Source: JAILLW01 sp045629045 (GTDB taxonomy: Bacteria > Bacillota > Clostridia > Lachnospirales > Lachnospiraceae). From it: a stretch of 64,000 nt of DNA. Location: positions 186,001 through 250,000 of the forward strand of contig JAZQQM010000004.1 of NCBI GenBank assembly GCA_045629045.1. Direction: 5' to 3'. The translations under genes were made by a program, and so were the position numbers. The notes under the pieces are model-generated. The model was given only the letters and a program-made list of their open reading frames with translations. It ran no database searches and was not told the origin of the DNA. Shown here in pieces: positions 54,064-61,824 of the stretch; the first letter of the stretch is position 1, and each line of letters begins with the position of its first letter.

Positions 54064-55163
54064 TGATTAAGCGAATTGATATCGGAAGAGATTATAAGAA
54101 GCATGAAAAGGAATATATAGATGCAATTAAGGCCTGCTGCGAGGAAACTGCTTTTTCCGGCGGTAAGTATGCGGATAAATTTGATGAAGAATTTGCCGCT
54201 TTTGTAGGTGTACCTTATTGTCAGGGCGTAAATAACGGAACTTCAGCTCTCCATTGTGCGTTTGCTGCGCTGGGAATAGGTGAAGGTGATGAGGTTATAG
54301 TTCCTGCCAATACATATATTGCTTCAGCTTGGGGAGTGACATATACAGGTGCTACTCCTGTTTTTGTAGATTGCACTTCCGATACTTGGGAGATTAACCC
54401 GGATGTTATTGAAGCAGCTATTACTCCCAAGACAAAAGCTATTCTTGGAGTTCATCTTTACGGACAGCCCTTTGATTTTGGTGCGGTTAAGGCTATTGCC
54501 GATAAGCATAATCTTGTGGTGGTAGAAGACTGTGCCCAGGCCCATGGAGCCAAATTCGAAGGAAAAAACGTGGGATCCCTTGGGGTAATCGGGTGCTTTT
54601 CATTTTATCCGGGCAAGAATTTATATGCTTTTGGAGAAGGTGGCGCAGTAACCACTTCAAATGCCGAATATAATGAATATATTAATGTGATGAAGAATCA
54701 GGGATGTAAGGTTAGATATTATCATGAAATGATAGGTTATAATTACCGTCTTGAAGGAATTCAGGGGGCAGTTCTTAGTACATCTCTTAAGTTCCTCCCG
54801 GAGTGGACGAAACGTCGTCAGGAGATTGGACACAAATATATGGAGCAGATTAAGAATCCTAAGATTATTCTTCAGACACATCCTGTCAATACAGAACCTG
54901 TGTTCCATTTGTTCGAGGTTGAGATTACGGATGATCCGGAGAAATTTGTTGAATATATGAAGGAACGTGGAATTGAGTGTAATCGACATTATCCTGTTCC
55001 CTGTCATTTACAAAAGGCATATGCTTATTTGGGATATAAAGAAGGCGACTGCCCAAATGCGGAATATCTGGCAGCCCATTGTGCCACACTGCCGCTGTTC
55101 CCTGAGATGACCGAAGAAGAAGTCGATGAAGTAATTAAAGCGGTGAATGAATATGAAAAATAA
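54063..55163 (+). CDS. DegT/DnrJ/EryC1/StrS-type sugar aminotransferase
   Basis: 366 residues. FSGGKYADKFDEEFAAF, NNGTSALHCAF, the Asp motif VVVEDCAQAHGA near 155 and the PLP-lysine motif CFSFYPGKNLYAFGEGGAV near 180-198 identify the family. It installs an amino group on a nucleotide-linked keto sugar. Together with the adjacent epimerase it suggests synthesis of an amino deoxysugar for the GT2 enzymes. Shares one base with the previous stop. Confidence 0.9.
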   Translation: MIKRIDIGRDYKKHEKEYIDAIKACCEETAFSGGKYADKFDEEFAAFVGVPYCQGVNNGTSALHCAFAALGIGEGDEVIVPANTYIASAWGVTYTGATPVFVDCTSDTWEINPDVIEAAITPKTKAILGVHLYGQPFDFGAVKAIADKHNLVVVEDCAQAHGAKFEGKNVGSLGVIGCFSFYPGKNLYAFGEGGAVTTSNAEYNEYINVMKNQGCKVRYYHEMIGYNYRLEGIQGAVLSTSLKFLPEWTKRRQEIGHKYMEQIKNPKIILQTHPVNTEPVFHLFEVEITDDPEKFVEYMKERGIECNRHYPVPCHLQKAYAYLGYKEGDCPNAEYLAAHCATLPLFPEMTEEEVDEVIKAVNEYEK

Positions 55164-56184
55164 GGTATGTTTTATCGGTGGTACGGGTACAATCAGTACG
55201 GCAATTTCGCGCAAACTGTTATCTGAAGGTCATGAGCTTTACTTGATTAATCGTGGTAGCAGAAACGATATTTTGGGTACATATCCTAATCTTCACAGTA
55301 TAGTTTGCGATGTTAATGATGAACAGGCCCTTGTTAAGGTGTTGGAAGGTCTTAAATTTGATTCTGTCTGCGATTTTATCGGTTTTGTTCCGGAACAGGT
55401 GCAGCGTGATTATCGCGTGTTCAAAGATATAACCAATCAGTATATGTATATCAGCTCTGCTTCGGCATATGCCAAGCCTGTGCAGGACTATGTAATAACC
55501 GAAGGTACATCTCTTGTTAATCCTTATTGGGAATATTCACGAAACAAAATAGCTTGTGAAGAATTCCTTATGGAAATGTATCGCAAGGAAGGCTTCCCGG
55601 TTACGATTATTCGTCCGTCTCATACTTATGATGAGCGTTCGGTACCTCTCGGAGTGCACGGAACAAAAGGCTCTTATCAGGTAATAAAGCGTATGCTTGA
55701 TGGAAAGCCTGTAATAATTCACGGTGATGGTACCTCCTTATGGCATATGACATTTAATGAAGATTTTGCCAAGGGATTTACAGGTCTTATTAATAACCCT
55801 CATGCAATCGGTGAGGCATTCCAGATTACCAATGACGAAACCCTTACCTGGAATCAGATTTATTCAACAATTGCCCGTAAATTGGGCGTTGAATTTAAGC
55901 CCTACTATGTTTCTTCAAGATTTTTGGCTGATGTTTCGGATTATGACTTCGAAGGCGGATTGATCGGTGATAAGGCGAACTCAGTTGTATTTAATAATGC
56001 GAAATTAAAGCACGCTGTGCCGGGCCTTAATATGAACATAAGATTTGAAGAGGGTATCGGCAGAACCATAGACTATGTACTTTCTCATCCGGAGTGTCAG
56101 GTAGAAGATCCCGAATTTGATGCATGGTGTGATAAGGTAATCAAGGGTCTGGAAGAATTAAAGGCAAAAATTAGTAATGATTAA
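55153..56184 (+). CDS. NAD-dependent epimerase/dehydratase (extended SDR)
   Basis: About 343 residues; ATG at 55153 (GGTGA upstream) or two codons earlier at 55147. Rossmann motif CFIGGTGTISTAI at the N-terminus, INRG at the end of the second strand, and the catalytic Tyr-x3-Lys in EYSRNKIACEEF near 130; IRPSHTYDERS follows. Ser/Thr of the triad may be SSASAY. Acts on a nucleotide sugar, likely in the same pathway as the DegT aminotransferase it overlaps. Last gene of the operon. Confidence 0.85.
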   Translation: MKNKVCFIGGTGTISTAISRKLLSEGHELYLINRGSRNDILGTYPNLHSIVCDVNDEQALVKVLEGLKFDSVCDFIGFVPEQVQRDYRVFKDITNQYMYISSASAYAKPVQDYVITEGTSLVNPYWEYSRNKIACEEFLMEMYRKEGFPVTIIRPSHTYDERSVPLGVHGTKGSYQVIKRMLDGKPVIIHGDGTSLWHMTFNEDFAKGFTGLINNPHAIGEAFQITNDETLTWNQIYSTIARKLGVEFKPYYVSSRFLADVSDYDFEGGLIGDKANSVVFNNAKLKHAVPGLNMNIRFEEGIGRTIDYVLSHPECQVEDPEFDAWCDKVIKGLEELKAKISND

Positions 56185-56272
56185 TGTGAAAACATATAAG
56201 CTAATGTTGAGTTTGCCAAAATGGTTTGAATTAAGTGGTTTAAATTAAGCGAACTTTTGAGATAAAAAATAC

Positions 56273-56301
56273 TTGCACATAAATAATAAGTTGTGTATAA
56301 T
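56273..56301 (+). promoter_or_regulatory. Promoter of tRNA-Gln
   Basis: TTGCAC (56273-56278), 17-bp spacer, TATAAT (56296-56301). The transcript would have a ~75-nt leader containing GAAAACAT/ATGTTTTC around a TTTGTACAAA motif (about 56341-56379). Confidence 0.8.
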
Positions 56302-56383
56302 ACCAAGGGTACGCAAGAAATGCGAACAGCCCAACCCACCGAAAACATATATTTTTGTACAAAGATATAATGTTTTCAAATAT

Positions 56384-56455
56384 AGCGGTATCGCCAAACG
56401 GTAAGGCAACGGACTCTGACTCCGTCATTTCAAGGTTCGAATCCTTGTACCGCTG
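56384..56455 (+). tRNA. tRNA-Gln (anticodon CTG)
   Basis: 72 nt. Acceptor stem AGCGGTA/TACCGCT with discriminator G; D arm GCC...GGC; anticodon stem ACGGA/TCCGT with loop CTCTGAC, anticodon CTG; T arm CAAGG-TTCGAAT-CCTTG. CCA is not encoded. A strong promoter lies 83 nt upstream and a terminator directly downstream. Confidence 0.95.
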
Positions 56456-56457
56456 CT

Positions 56458-56491
56458 AAAGACTTCTCAGATGATATGGGAAGTCTTTTTT
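56458..56491 (+). terminator. Rho-independent terminator of tRNA-Gln
   Basis: AAGACTTC and GAAGTCTT pair across a 13-nt loop, followed by six T (counting stem end). Begins 3 nt after the tRNA. Confidence 0.88.
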
Positions 56492-56528
56492 GTTATAACT
56501 GTATATGTTCTAATGATTATTATTGATT

Positions 56529-57080
56529 TTAGAACAACTGGTTAAAATAGCGTTTGGTGGCAATTTCAATCATAACCACATTGCTGTTTGAAAGAAGGAC
56601 TTCAAAAGCCACGTCATCTATTTCCCAGTATTTTGCTTCTTTGGAAGTTATGTAGGTAGAAAGCGGTTTGTCTGCAGGTGCGGGTAATTCACTTATGAAA
56701 TATTCGGATAACTGTTTATACAAATCTTTGGAATAGAGAGCGTCAAAGGCCATTATTGCGCCAATCAATTCGTCTTCTAAAAAAACATACAGGATTTCAA
56801 CTTTATGTCCGGATACGTTTGAATCTTCATATATCAGTACGGTGCCTTCCGCACCTTCGGCGAAATATTTTTTCCCTTCTTCGCTGTCGGCGGTGATCTC
56901 CTCTACGAAATTCCCTGTTTCCGATGCCATAACCTTGGCTACGGAGTCTCCCATATTGGCCTTCCTAAAATGTTTATCGCCCATTGCGATTCCGCTAAAA
57001 TCTGAAGTTGTTGAACTGCAGGCGCTTAGCATGCTAATCATAAGCAAGACACATAAAATAGATTTACTTTTAATTTTCAT
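56529..57080 (-). CDS. Lipoprotein of unknown function
   Basis: 183 residues. Signal MKIKSKSILCVLLMISMLSAC with lipobox LSAC (Cys at 21). The mature part has a GDSVAKVMASETG helix reminiscent of the small-repeat folds in which G-x-S-x-x-x-V starts a helix (SmpA/BLIP type), then a beta-rich domain. No named family recognised. Divergent from the array region. Confidence 0.65.
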   Translation of the reverse strand: MKIKSKSILCVLLMISMLSACSSTTSDFSGIAMGDKHFRKANMGDSVAKVMASETGNFVEEITADSEEGKKYFAEGAEGTVLIYEDSNVSGHKVEILYVFLEDELIGAIMAFDALYSKDLYKQLSEYFISELPAPADKPLSTYITSKEAKYWEIDDVAFEVLLSNSNVVMIEIATKRYFNQLF

Positions 57081-57346
57081 TTTATTCTCACAATGCTTTC
57101 CGATAACTTAAAATTTACGACACTTTCAACTTAAAAGCTTATCAAGACAAAATTTTATCATATATTATGGAATCATGCATTTGTTATAATAGTGGATTTT
57201 ATTTTCATGTATATTCTCTTCTATATATTTTATTTCAAAGTACATTACTTGGATCTATTATTCCGAGCGTTATACTTCAACGTACGTTACTTCCGCTTAT
57301 TTTATTCCAACATATATCGCTCCAACATATATCATTCCAACATATT
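57081..57346. other. Gene-free divergent stretch with a degenerate 15-bp repeat
   Basis: First part of the ~730-bp gap between the lipoprotein gene and the hydrolase gene. Very AT-rich. From about 57260 a 15-bp period appears (units containing ATTCC or CTTC), clearest in three copies at 57304-57348 sharing TCCAACATAT. An open frame through it reads as five-residue repeats rich in Tyr, Phe and Asn, but it has no ribosome binding site and merges into the box array, so I do not call it a gene. Confidence 0.5.
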
Positions 57347-57637
57347 TTACGGAGAAAGGAACTATGTTGCGGTGAATATCCGTAAAATATGCCCTATATC
57401 AAGTGTTGATTACGGAGATAGAGACAGATATGTACATAATATCCGTAATAATCTGCCATGTGATATGCTATATTACGGAGAAAACGGAACAAAACTTTGA
57501 TTTATCCGTAATATAGAGTCATACACTATCCTGGATTACGGATTAAGTAATAAAAGGCGGTATTTTATCCGTAATATAGAGTCATACACTATCCTGGATT
57601 ACGGATTAAGTAATAACAAGAAGGCATATATCCGTAA
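57347..57637. repeat. Array of ten TTACGGA/TCCGTAA boxes with strict 31/32-bp spacing
   Basis: Boxes start at 57347, 57379, 57410, 57442, 57473, 57505, 57536, 57568, 57599 and 57631, alternating TTACGGA and TCCGTAA. Steps are 32, 31, 32, 31, 32, 31, 32, 31, 32 bp. The intervals between boxes are mostly unrelated, except that 57505-57553 and 57568-57616 are an identical tandem duplication. Each box is the inverted partner of both neighbours, so alternative hairpins are possible. The mean step, 31.5 bp, equals three turns of B-DNA. Confidence 0.92.
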
Positions 57638-57659
57638 AGTGTATATGGTCCCGCTTTTT

Positions 57660-57668
57660 TGATATAAT
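57660..57668 (+). promoter_or_regulatory. Extended -10 promoter of the double hydrolase gene
   Basis: TGATATAAT (TGn followed by TATAAT at 57663-57668); no good -35 hexamer at about 57640-57645. The last box of the array ends at 57637, directly upstream of the -35 position. Leader to the ATG at 57814 is ~140 nt. Confidence 0.5.
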
Positions 57669-57813
57669 TGACTTGTTATATTCGGAGGAACACATTATAT
57701 CTGTCAGAATATATTATATAAGTTAAGAAAATATTATAAATGTGACATGCATAGAACAAGCGTATGACAACAAAGCATATGATAATAGAACATATTAAAT
57801 ATCGGGAGGGACT

Positions 57814-59610
57814 ATGGCTGACATACTTACTTTTCCCTGGGCGGATTTGATTCCTGAGGGTGATTTTGTTTCTACAGCGCCGACTTATGAGGTGGGCAAA
57901 TACTTTGATGATTTTCGTGAAGACAAATATGTGGGGGAGGGTGATCCTCAATACAATACTATGAAGTATTATTTCTACGATCCCACAGAACATGGCTATC
58001 CGAAACGCGATGCGAGTGCTAAAGATGACCATGCATTGCAATATCCGTTGCTTATATTTTTGCACGGAACCAGTAATGCACTTGTGGGTACGACATGTAT
58101 TAACTATACCGGCGCAGAACTTTATGCTTCTCCTGAATATCAGACAGATTTTGGCGGTGCGTATATCCTGGTGCCTGTAGCCAATGAATACCAGGGTGAG
58201 GAGCATGTTGAAGGTGCCTGGTGCGAGGAATACATTTTGCCGTTATACGGACTTATTAAGGAGTTCATTAATAAGCATACCGACGGCGTCGGCAACAAAT
58301 TCCTATTCGGCAATTCTTCGGGTGCTACCATGACCATGCGAATGGGTGAGAATTATCCTGACTTCTTTAATGCGCTTATTCCTGTGGGAACAACCCATAT
58401 TCCGGACAAAGATATACGTAATAAGCTAGACGAGAATGATGTGAAACTGTTTTTCGCAATCGGACAAAAAGATGAGTTTCATCCCTATGATGAGGAAATA
58501 GCGCCGATACTTGATGATTTAAAAGCAATGAAGAACTGCTTTATTTTCATGCCGGAATGGGTGCGTAACGGTGATCGTGGAATATCATCGATTAATGCAG
58601 GTTTTGAAATGGGACAGCACTGCCTTATGAATGCGGTACAGTCTAATCTTAAGTTTGATGATGGAACACCTATGGATGAGAGACTTCCTCGCGGTATGAC
58701 GGGATGGATAGATGAAGTTAACCGGGGCTCTGCAGGAAGAGTGCGTGAGTATGCACCACATGGCGGTTATCTTAAGACAGGCTATGTAGAGGTTGATGAT
58801 AGTATATCTTTGTACTACGAAGAATACGGAAAAGGTGACAATATTGTCATTTCTGCGCAGGTTGGTTTTTATCACCGTGGTATGCAGCAAAGGATGGCAG
58901 AATTGGGTTATCATGTTTATTGTATTACCCTTCGCGGATTTCATCCGTCGAGCCTCATTACGGATGATTATAAAGAGCGATGGTACGATATCTTTGCATC
59001 TGATGTAATTGCATTTGCAGATAAAATGGGAATCGACCGGTTCGTCTACATGGGGGCATCACACGGAGCGGGAGTCGGTTGGCATTTGATGCTTCAGGCA
59101 CAGGACAGAGTAGATGCGTTCATTGCAGTTGTTGCGGGACCCCATAGCCTTAAAGAAGGCACCATGTCATACAGGCAGATGCTGGAACAGGGAATTATCA
59201 AGGAGGTTCCACCCTTTGATTTGCCTATAGACAACGACACAGCCCGCAAGCAACGTCGTGATTATCGCGACCAATGGATTTTAGAGGGCACAAAGATATC
59301 ATTTCCGGAAGAAGCCAGACTTGATTATGGTCGCCCAATGATGCGGTTCGGAACAGAGGAAAACCTGTGTGAAGCACTTAAAACCATCACGGTACCGGTG
59401 CTTTATATAGGAGGAAACGATGATCCGATAAGTACCCCGGAACTTATGATGAGAACTTTGAATTGTTTGCCGCACTGCAAGATGATATTGTATACCAATT
59501 GCGGACATAATATTGATACGGACCTTATTGAAGAAGTATCTGATGAGGCGGACAGATTTATTAAGAATGCCAAGAAGACCGGGAAGTATTATTTGCCGGT
59601 GGAAGGGTAA
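57814..59610 (+). CDS. Protein with two tandem alpha/beta hydrolase domains
   Basis: 598 residues. Domain 1 (about 60-285) resembles polyhydroxybutyrate-depolymerase/feruloyl-esterase-like hydrolases: LPLLIFLHGT-type strand, nucleophile GNSSGA near 168 and a region with GQKDEFHPYDEE. Domain 2 (about 325-590) is a classical alpha/beta hydrolase: GASHGAGVGWH nucleophile near 416, acid in GGNDDPISTPE and His in NCGHNID near 570. No signal peptide, so cytoplasmic. GGGAGGG precedes the ATG. Followed by the AraC-GGDEF gene, which may regulate it. Substrate unknown; an ester is likely. Confidence 0.75.
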   Translation: MADILTFPWADLIPEGDFVSTAPTYEVGKYFDDFREDKYVGEGDPQYNTMKYYFYDPTEHGYPKRDASAKDDHALQYPLLIFLHGTSNALVGTTCINYTGAELYASPEYQTDFGGAYILVPVANEYQGEEHVEGAWCEEYILPLYGLIKEFINKHTDGVGNKFLFGNSSGATMTMRMGENYPDFFNALIPVGTTHIPDKDIRNKLDENDVKLFFAIGQKDEFHPYDEEIAPILDDLKAMKNCFIFMPEWVRNGDRGISSINAGFEMGQHCLMNAVQSNLKFDDGTPMDERLPRGMTGWIDEVNRGSAGRVREYAPHGGYLKTGYVEVDDSISLYYEEYGKGDNIVISAQVGFYHRGMQQRMAELGYHVYCITLRGFHPSSLITDDYKERWYDIFASDVIAFADKMGIDRFVYMGASHGAGVGWHLMLQAQDRVDAFIAVVAGPHSLKEGTMSYRQMLEQGIIKEVPPFDLPIDNDTARKQRRDYRDQWILEGTKISFPEEARLDYGRPMMRFGTEENLCEALKTITVPVLYIGGNDDPISTPELMMRTLNCLPHCKMILYTNCGHNIDTDLIEEVSDEADRFIKNAKKTGKYYLPVEG

Positions 59611-59664
59611 ACATTTTTACTCAAATTATCAAGAACGGGATTTATATTCGTGTTACATTAATAT

Positions 59665-59676
59665 TACGATATCGTA
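59665..59676. promoter_or_regulatory. 12-bp palindrome upstream of the AraC-GGDEF gene
   Basis: TACGATATCGTA, followed by three ACAGAATT or GCAGAATT copies at about 59697-59752. A possible operator region; no transcription factor can be assigned. Confidence 0.35.
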
Positions 59677-59770
59677 TATGTTTATTTGAAATGCAAGACA
59701 GAATTCATACACAGCAGAATTATCGGTGAACTAAATCTGTACAACAGAATTGTCGAGGAAAGGGATTCGG

Positions 59771-60589
59771 ATGGAGACTATTGAACTTCTGGTAGGTGCA
59801 CTCAGTTATATTGAAGATAACCTGACGGAAAACATCAAAACTGAAGATGTGGCGAACCATCTGTATTGTTCCAAGTCCACTGTTGAGAAACTGTTTAAGT
59901 ATTTCAATAACATTAGCATCAGGGTTTATATAATTCGACGAAGGATGAGCAAGGCTGCCCAGGAAATAAGGAAATTCCCGGACAAATCGTTACTTGATAT
60001 CGGTGTCACTTACGGATACGGAAGTAATGAAGCCTTTACCAGAGCTTTTGCAGGTGTATGGCATGTTTCTCCTTCCGAGTTTCGTAAAAACCCATCGAGG
60101 TATGAACTTTTTCCGCCTATAAGGCCGGATCGTGATTTAATGGAGGACGAGCATATGAGTGACAGATTAAAAGTTGATATAAGTGAATTGTATGATTGCA
60201 TAAGAGAGCGTAAGGACTGCTATTTTGTAGTTGGAGATATTAAGTCTCTGGTGCCGATTAATGAGGTTTCATTTCAGGCAGGTGATTTGGCAATTATTAC
60301 TTCTCTTAAAAGAATGGAGAATGCATGCGGACCAAATGACCTGGTGTTCCGTATCGGCGGTGATGAATTTGTAATTTTAACGGATTCACAGGATGAAGCC
60401 TATGCCAACAAAATATGTGAGGAAATCAAGTCTCATAACGGTGAGAATATTACATGGGAAGGACATGATATTCCGTTATCTTTGTATGTTAAGGCTCTTA
60501 AGCTTGATATATACAATCTGCGATACAGCGAATTATTTTCAACACTCCAGGATGCCATGAGCAACGAGTACAAAATGAGCTGTGAATAA
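59771..60589 (+). CDS. AraC-type DNA-binding domain fused to a GGDEF-like domain
   Basis: About 272 residues from the ATG at 59771 (AAAGGG at good spacing). Residues 1-110 carry the two HTH motifs of AraC regulators (EDVANHLYCSKSTVEKLFK and LLDIGVTYGYGSNEAFTRAFAG). Residues 150-270 resemble a diguanylate cyclase domain with an intact RIGGDEFVIL motif (GGDEF at 196-200). The upstream metal/guanine region is altered: Asp156 and Asn164 remain, but DxDxFK is replaced, and the C-terminus is short. So activity is uncertain; binding of GTP or c-di-GMP is possible. The order AraC first, GGDEF second, is unusual. Confidence 0.75.
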   Translation: METIELLVGALSYIEDNLTENIKTEDVANHLYCSKSTVEKLFKYFNNISIRVYIIRRRMSKAAQEIRKFPDKSLLDIGVTYGYGSNEAFTRAFAGVWHVSPSEFRKNPSRYELFPPIRPDRDLMEDEHMSDRLKVDISELYDCIRERKDCYFVVGDIKSLVPINEVSFQAGDLAIITSLKRMENACGPNDLVFRIGGDEFVILTDSQDEAYANKICEEIKSHNGENITWEGHDIPLSLYVKALKLDIYNLRYSELFSTLQDAMSNEYKMSCE

Positions 60590-60597
60590 ATACAAAA

Positions 60598-60632
60598 AGA
60601 GCGGCTTGCAGTGGCAGGCCGCTTTCCTTTTG
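60598..60632 (+). terminator. Probable terminator after the AraC-GGDEF gene
   Basis: AGCGGC...GCCGCT (60600-60605 with 60618-60623) with additional TTGC/GGCA pairs, followed by TTTCCTTTT, an interrupted T tract. Confidence 0.65.
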
Positions 60633-60688
60633 TGAAGGACAAGGGATTTCGATTTTTGTTATGGAGAATAGCTTATTGTGATTACATC

Positions 60689-60719
60689 TTGACATGCGAT
60701 ATGATAAAACATATCATAT
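60689..60719. promoter_or_regulatory. Promoter and overlapping operator of the XRE-MNT/HEPN pair
   Basis: TTGACA (60689-60694), 17-bp spacer, TATCAT (60712-60717). ATATGATA (60699-60706) and TATCATAT (60712-60719) form a perfect interrupted palindrome over the -10 region; further ATATCA boxes follow at about 60742-60772. This fits autoregulation by the HTH of the first gene product. Confidence 0.7.
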
Positions 60720-60783
60720 ATTCTATAATAAACTTAGTGTACCATATCATTATGATTGGATTTAACATATCACAGGCGGTATT

Positions 60784-61386
60784 ATGAGCAAGGAATTTGA
60801 AAATGAAAAGCAAAAAATTGCACAGATAATCAAAAAACTTCGCAGTGAGAGAGGTTTATCGCAGCGGGAACTTTCAAAGATGACAGGAATAAATCAGGCA
60901 GATATATGTAAAATTGAGCGTGGAATTGCTAATCCGTCATTGAGCACTATCGCAAGACTGATGGAATCTTTGGAAGCGAATCTGAATATAGATTTTATAT
61001 ATAAGTCAGATGAGACAGAATTCATTGTCGAGTCTTGGGGTAATGTGAATAATAAAATAAAAGAATTGAGCAAAGAAAGTGCTGTAATGATACGTGATAT
61101 TATGAAGACAGATATAAAGTCAATTATTTTGTACGGATCCTGTGCTCGTGGCGAAAACGGAGAAGATTCTGATGTTGATATAGCATTGATAACTACCTGC
61201 AACAGGTTGGATGCTAAGAGGTATGATGACGAACTGGCGGATATTTCAACCTATATGATGACTAAGTATATGGAAGTGGTTAATTTTGTTTCATTACCTT
61301 ATGAAGAGTATATGGCTAAGAAGAGTTGGTATCCCTATTTTAGGAATATTGATGAAGAAGGAATTGTAATATATGCACGAGGATGA
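60784..61386 (+). CDS. XRE HTH fused to MNT-type nucleotidyltransferase (antitoxin of MNT/HEPN pair)
   Basis: 200 residues. HTH_3 domain at about 10-65 (RSERGLSQRELSKMTGINQADICKIERGIANPS, split over two helices); minimal nucleotidyltransferase at about 90-195 with the GS-x10-DVD motif (Gly118, Ser119, Asp130, Asp132). In type VII systems MntA AMPylates and inactivates HepT; here the antitoxin also carries its own DNA-binding domain. The start has no strong Shine-Dalgarno (GGCGG-like). It overlaps the HEPN gene by 14 nt. Confidence 0.85.
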   Translation: MSKEFENEKQKIAQIIKKLRSERGLSQRELSKMTGINQADICKIERGIANPSLSTIARLMESLEANLNIDFIYKSDETEFIVESWGNVNNKIKELSKESAVMIRDIMKTDIKSIILYGSCARGENGEDSDVDIALITTCNRLDAKRYDDELADISTYMMTKYMEVVNFVSLPYEEYMAKKSWYPYFRNIDEEGIVIYARG

Positions 61387-61786
61387 TTTTAAGGAACTTG
61401 CCAAATTAAGAATTGAACGAGCTCTTGAATTGACTGCCGAAGCACAGGAATTATTAAATAATGAATCTTATAAATCTGCTAATAATCGTGCGTATTATGC
61501 TATTGAAAAGAGTTTGGCAGCATTATTGGCTACTATTGGTATTCAGACCCAAACCCATAAAGGCTGTTTGCTGCAGTTTAATTTGTGGTTTGTTCAACAA
61601 GAGAATAATGATTTCTCTATTAATGATTACAAAATAGCTGCAAAAGCAGAAAAAATCAGAAATGCTTCGGATTATGATGATTTCTACATAGCAGATAAGA
61701 ATGAAACGCGTGAACAGGTTGAGAATAGTATATATTTTTGTAACAAGGTAAAGGATTATTTGAAAACATGGTATAATCCGGGATGA
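61373..61786 (+). CDS. HEPN-domain protein (toxin of MNT/HEPN pair)
   Basis: 137 residues, all helical. Features typical of the YYA branch of HEPN domains: NNRAYYAIEKSLAAL (Arg39, Tyr41-42), a His in QTHKG (62), and RNASDYDDF (Arg96, Asp100, Tyr101) in place of the R-x4-H of HepT. Possibly a ribonuclease silenced by AMPylation or by complex with the preceding protein. If R-x-x-x-D-Y is the functional motif, its chemistry could differ from HepT (inference). Confidence 0.82.
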   Translation: MHEDDFKELAKLRIERALELTAEAQELLNNESYKSANNRAYYAIEKSLAALLATIGIQTQTHKGCLLQFNLWFVQQENNDFSINDYKIAAKAEKIRNASDYDDFYIADKNETREQVENSIYFCNKVKDYLKTWYNPG

Positions 61787-61824
61787 TATACGTTCAGAGT
61801 CGATAGGAATTATTAAGGAGCAAC

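Noticed and set aside
57192..57500. 102-residue frame with pentapeptide-like repeats
   Set aside because: No ribosome binding site, composition follows the underlying AT-rich DNA repeats, and the frame runs into the box array; better explained as non-coding repeats.
57347..57637. CRISPR array
   Set aside because: The repeated part is only 7-8 bp, alternates in orientation, and no cas genes are nearby; the intervals are not flanked by normal CRISPR repeats.
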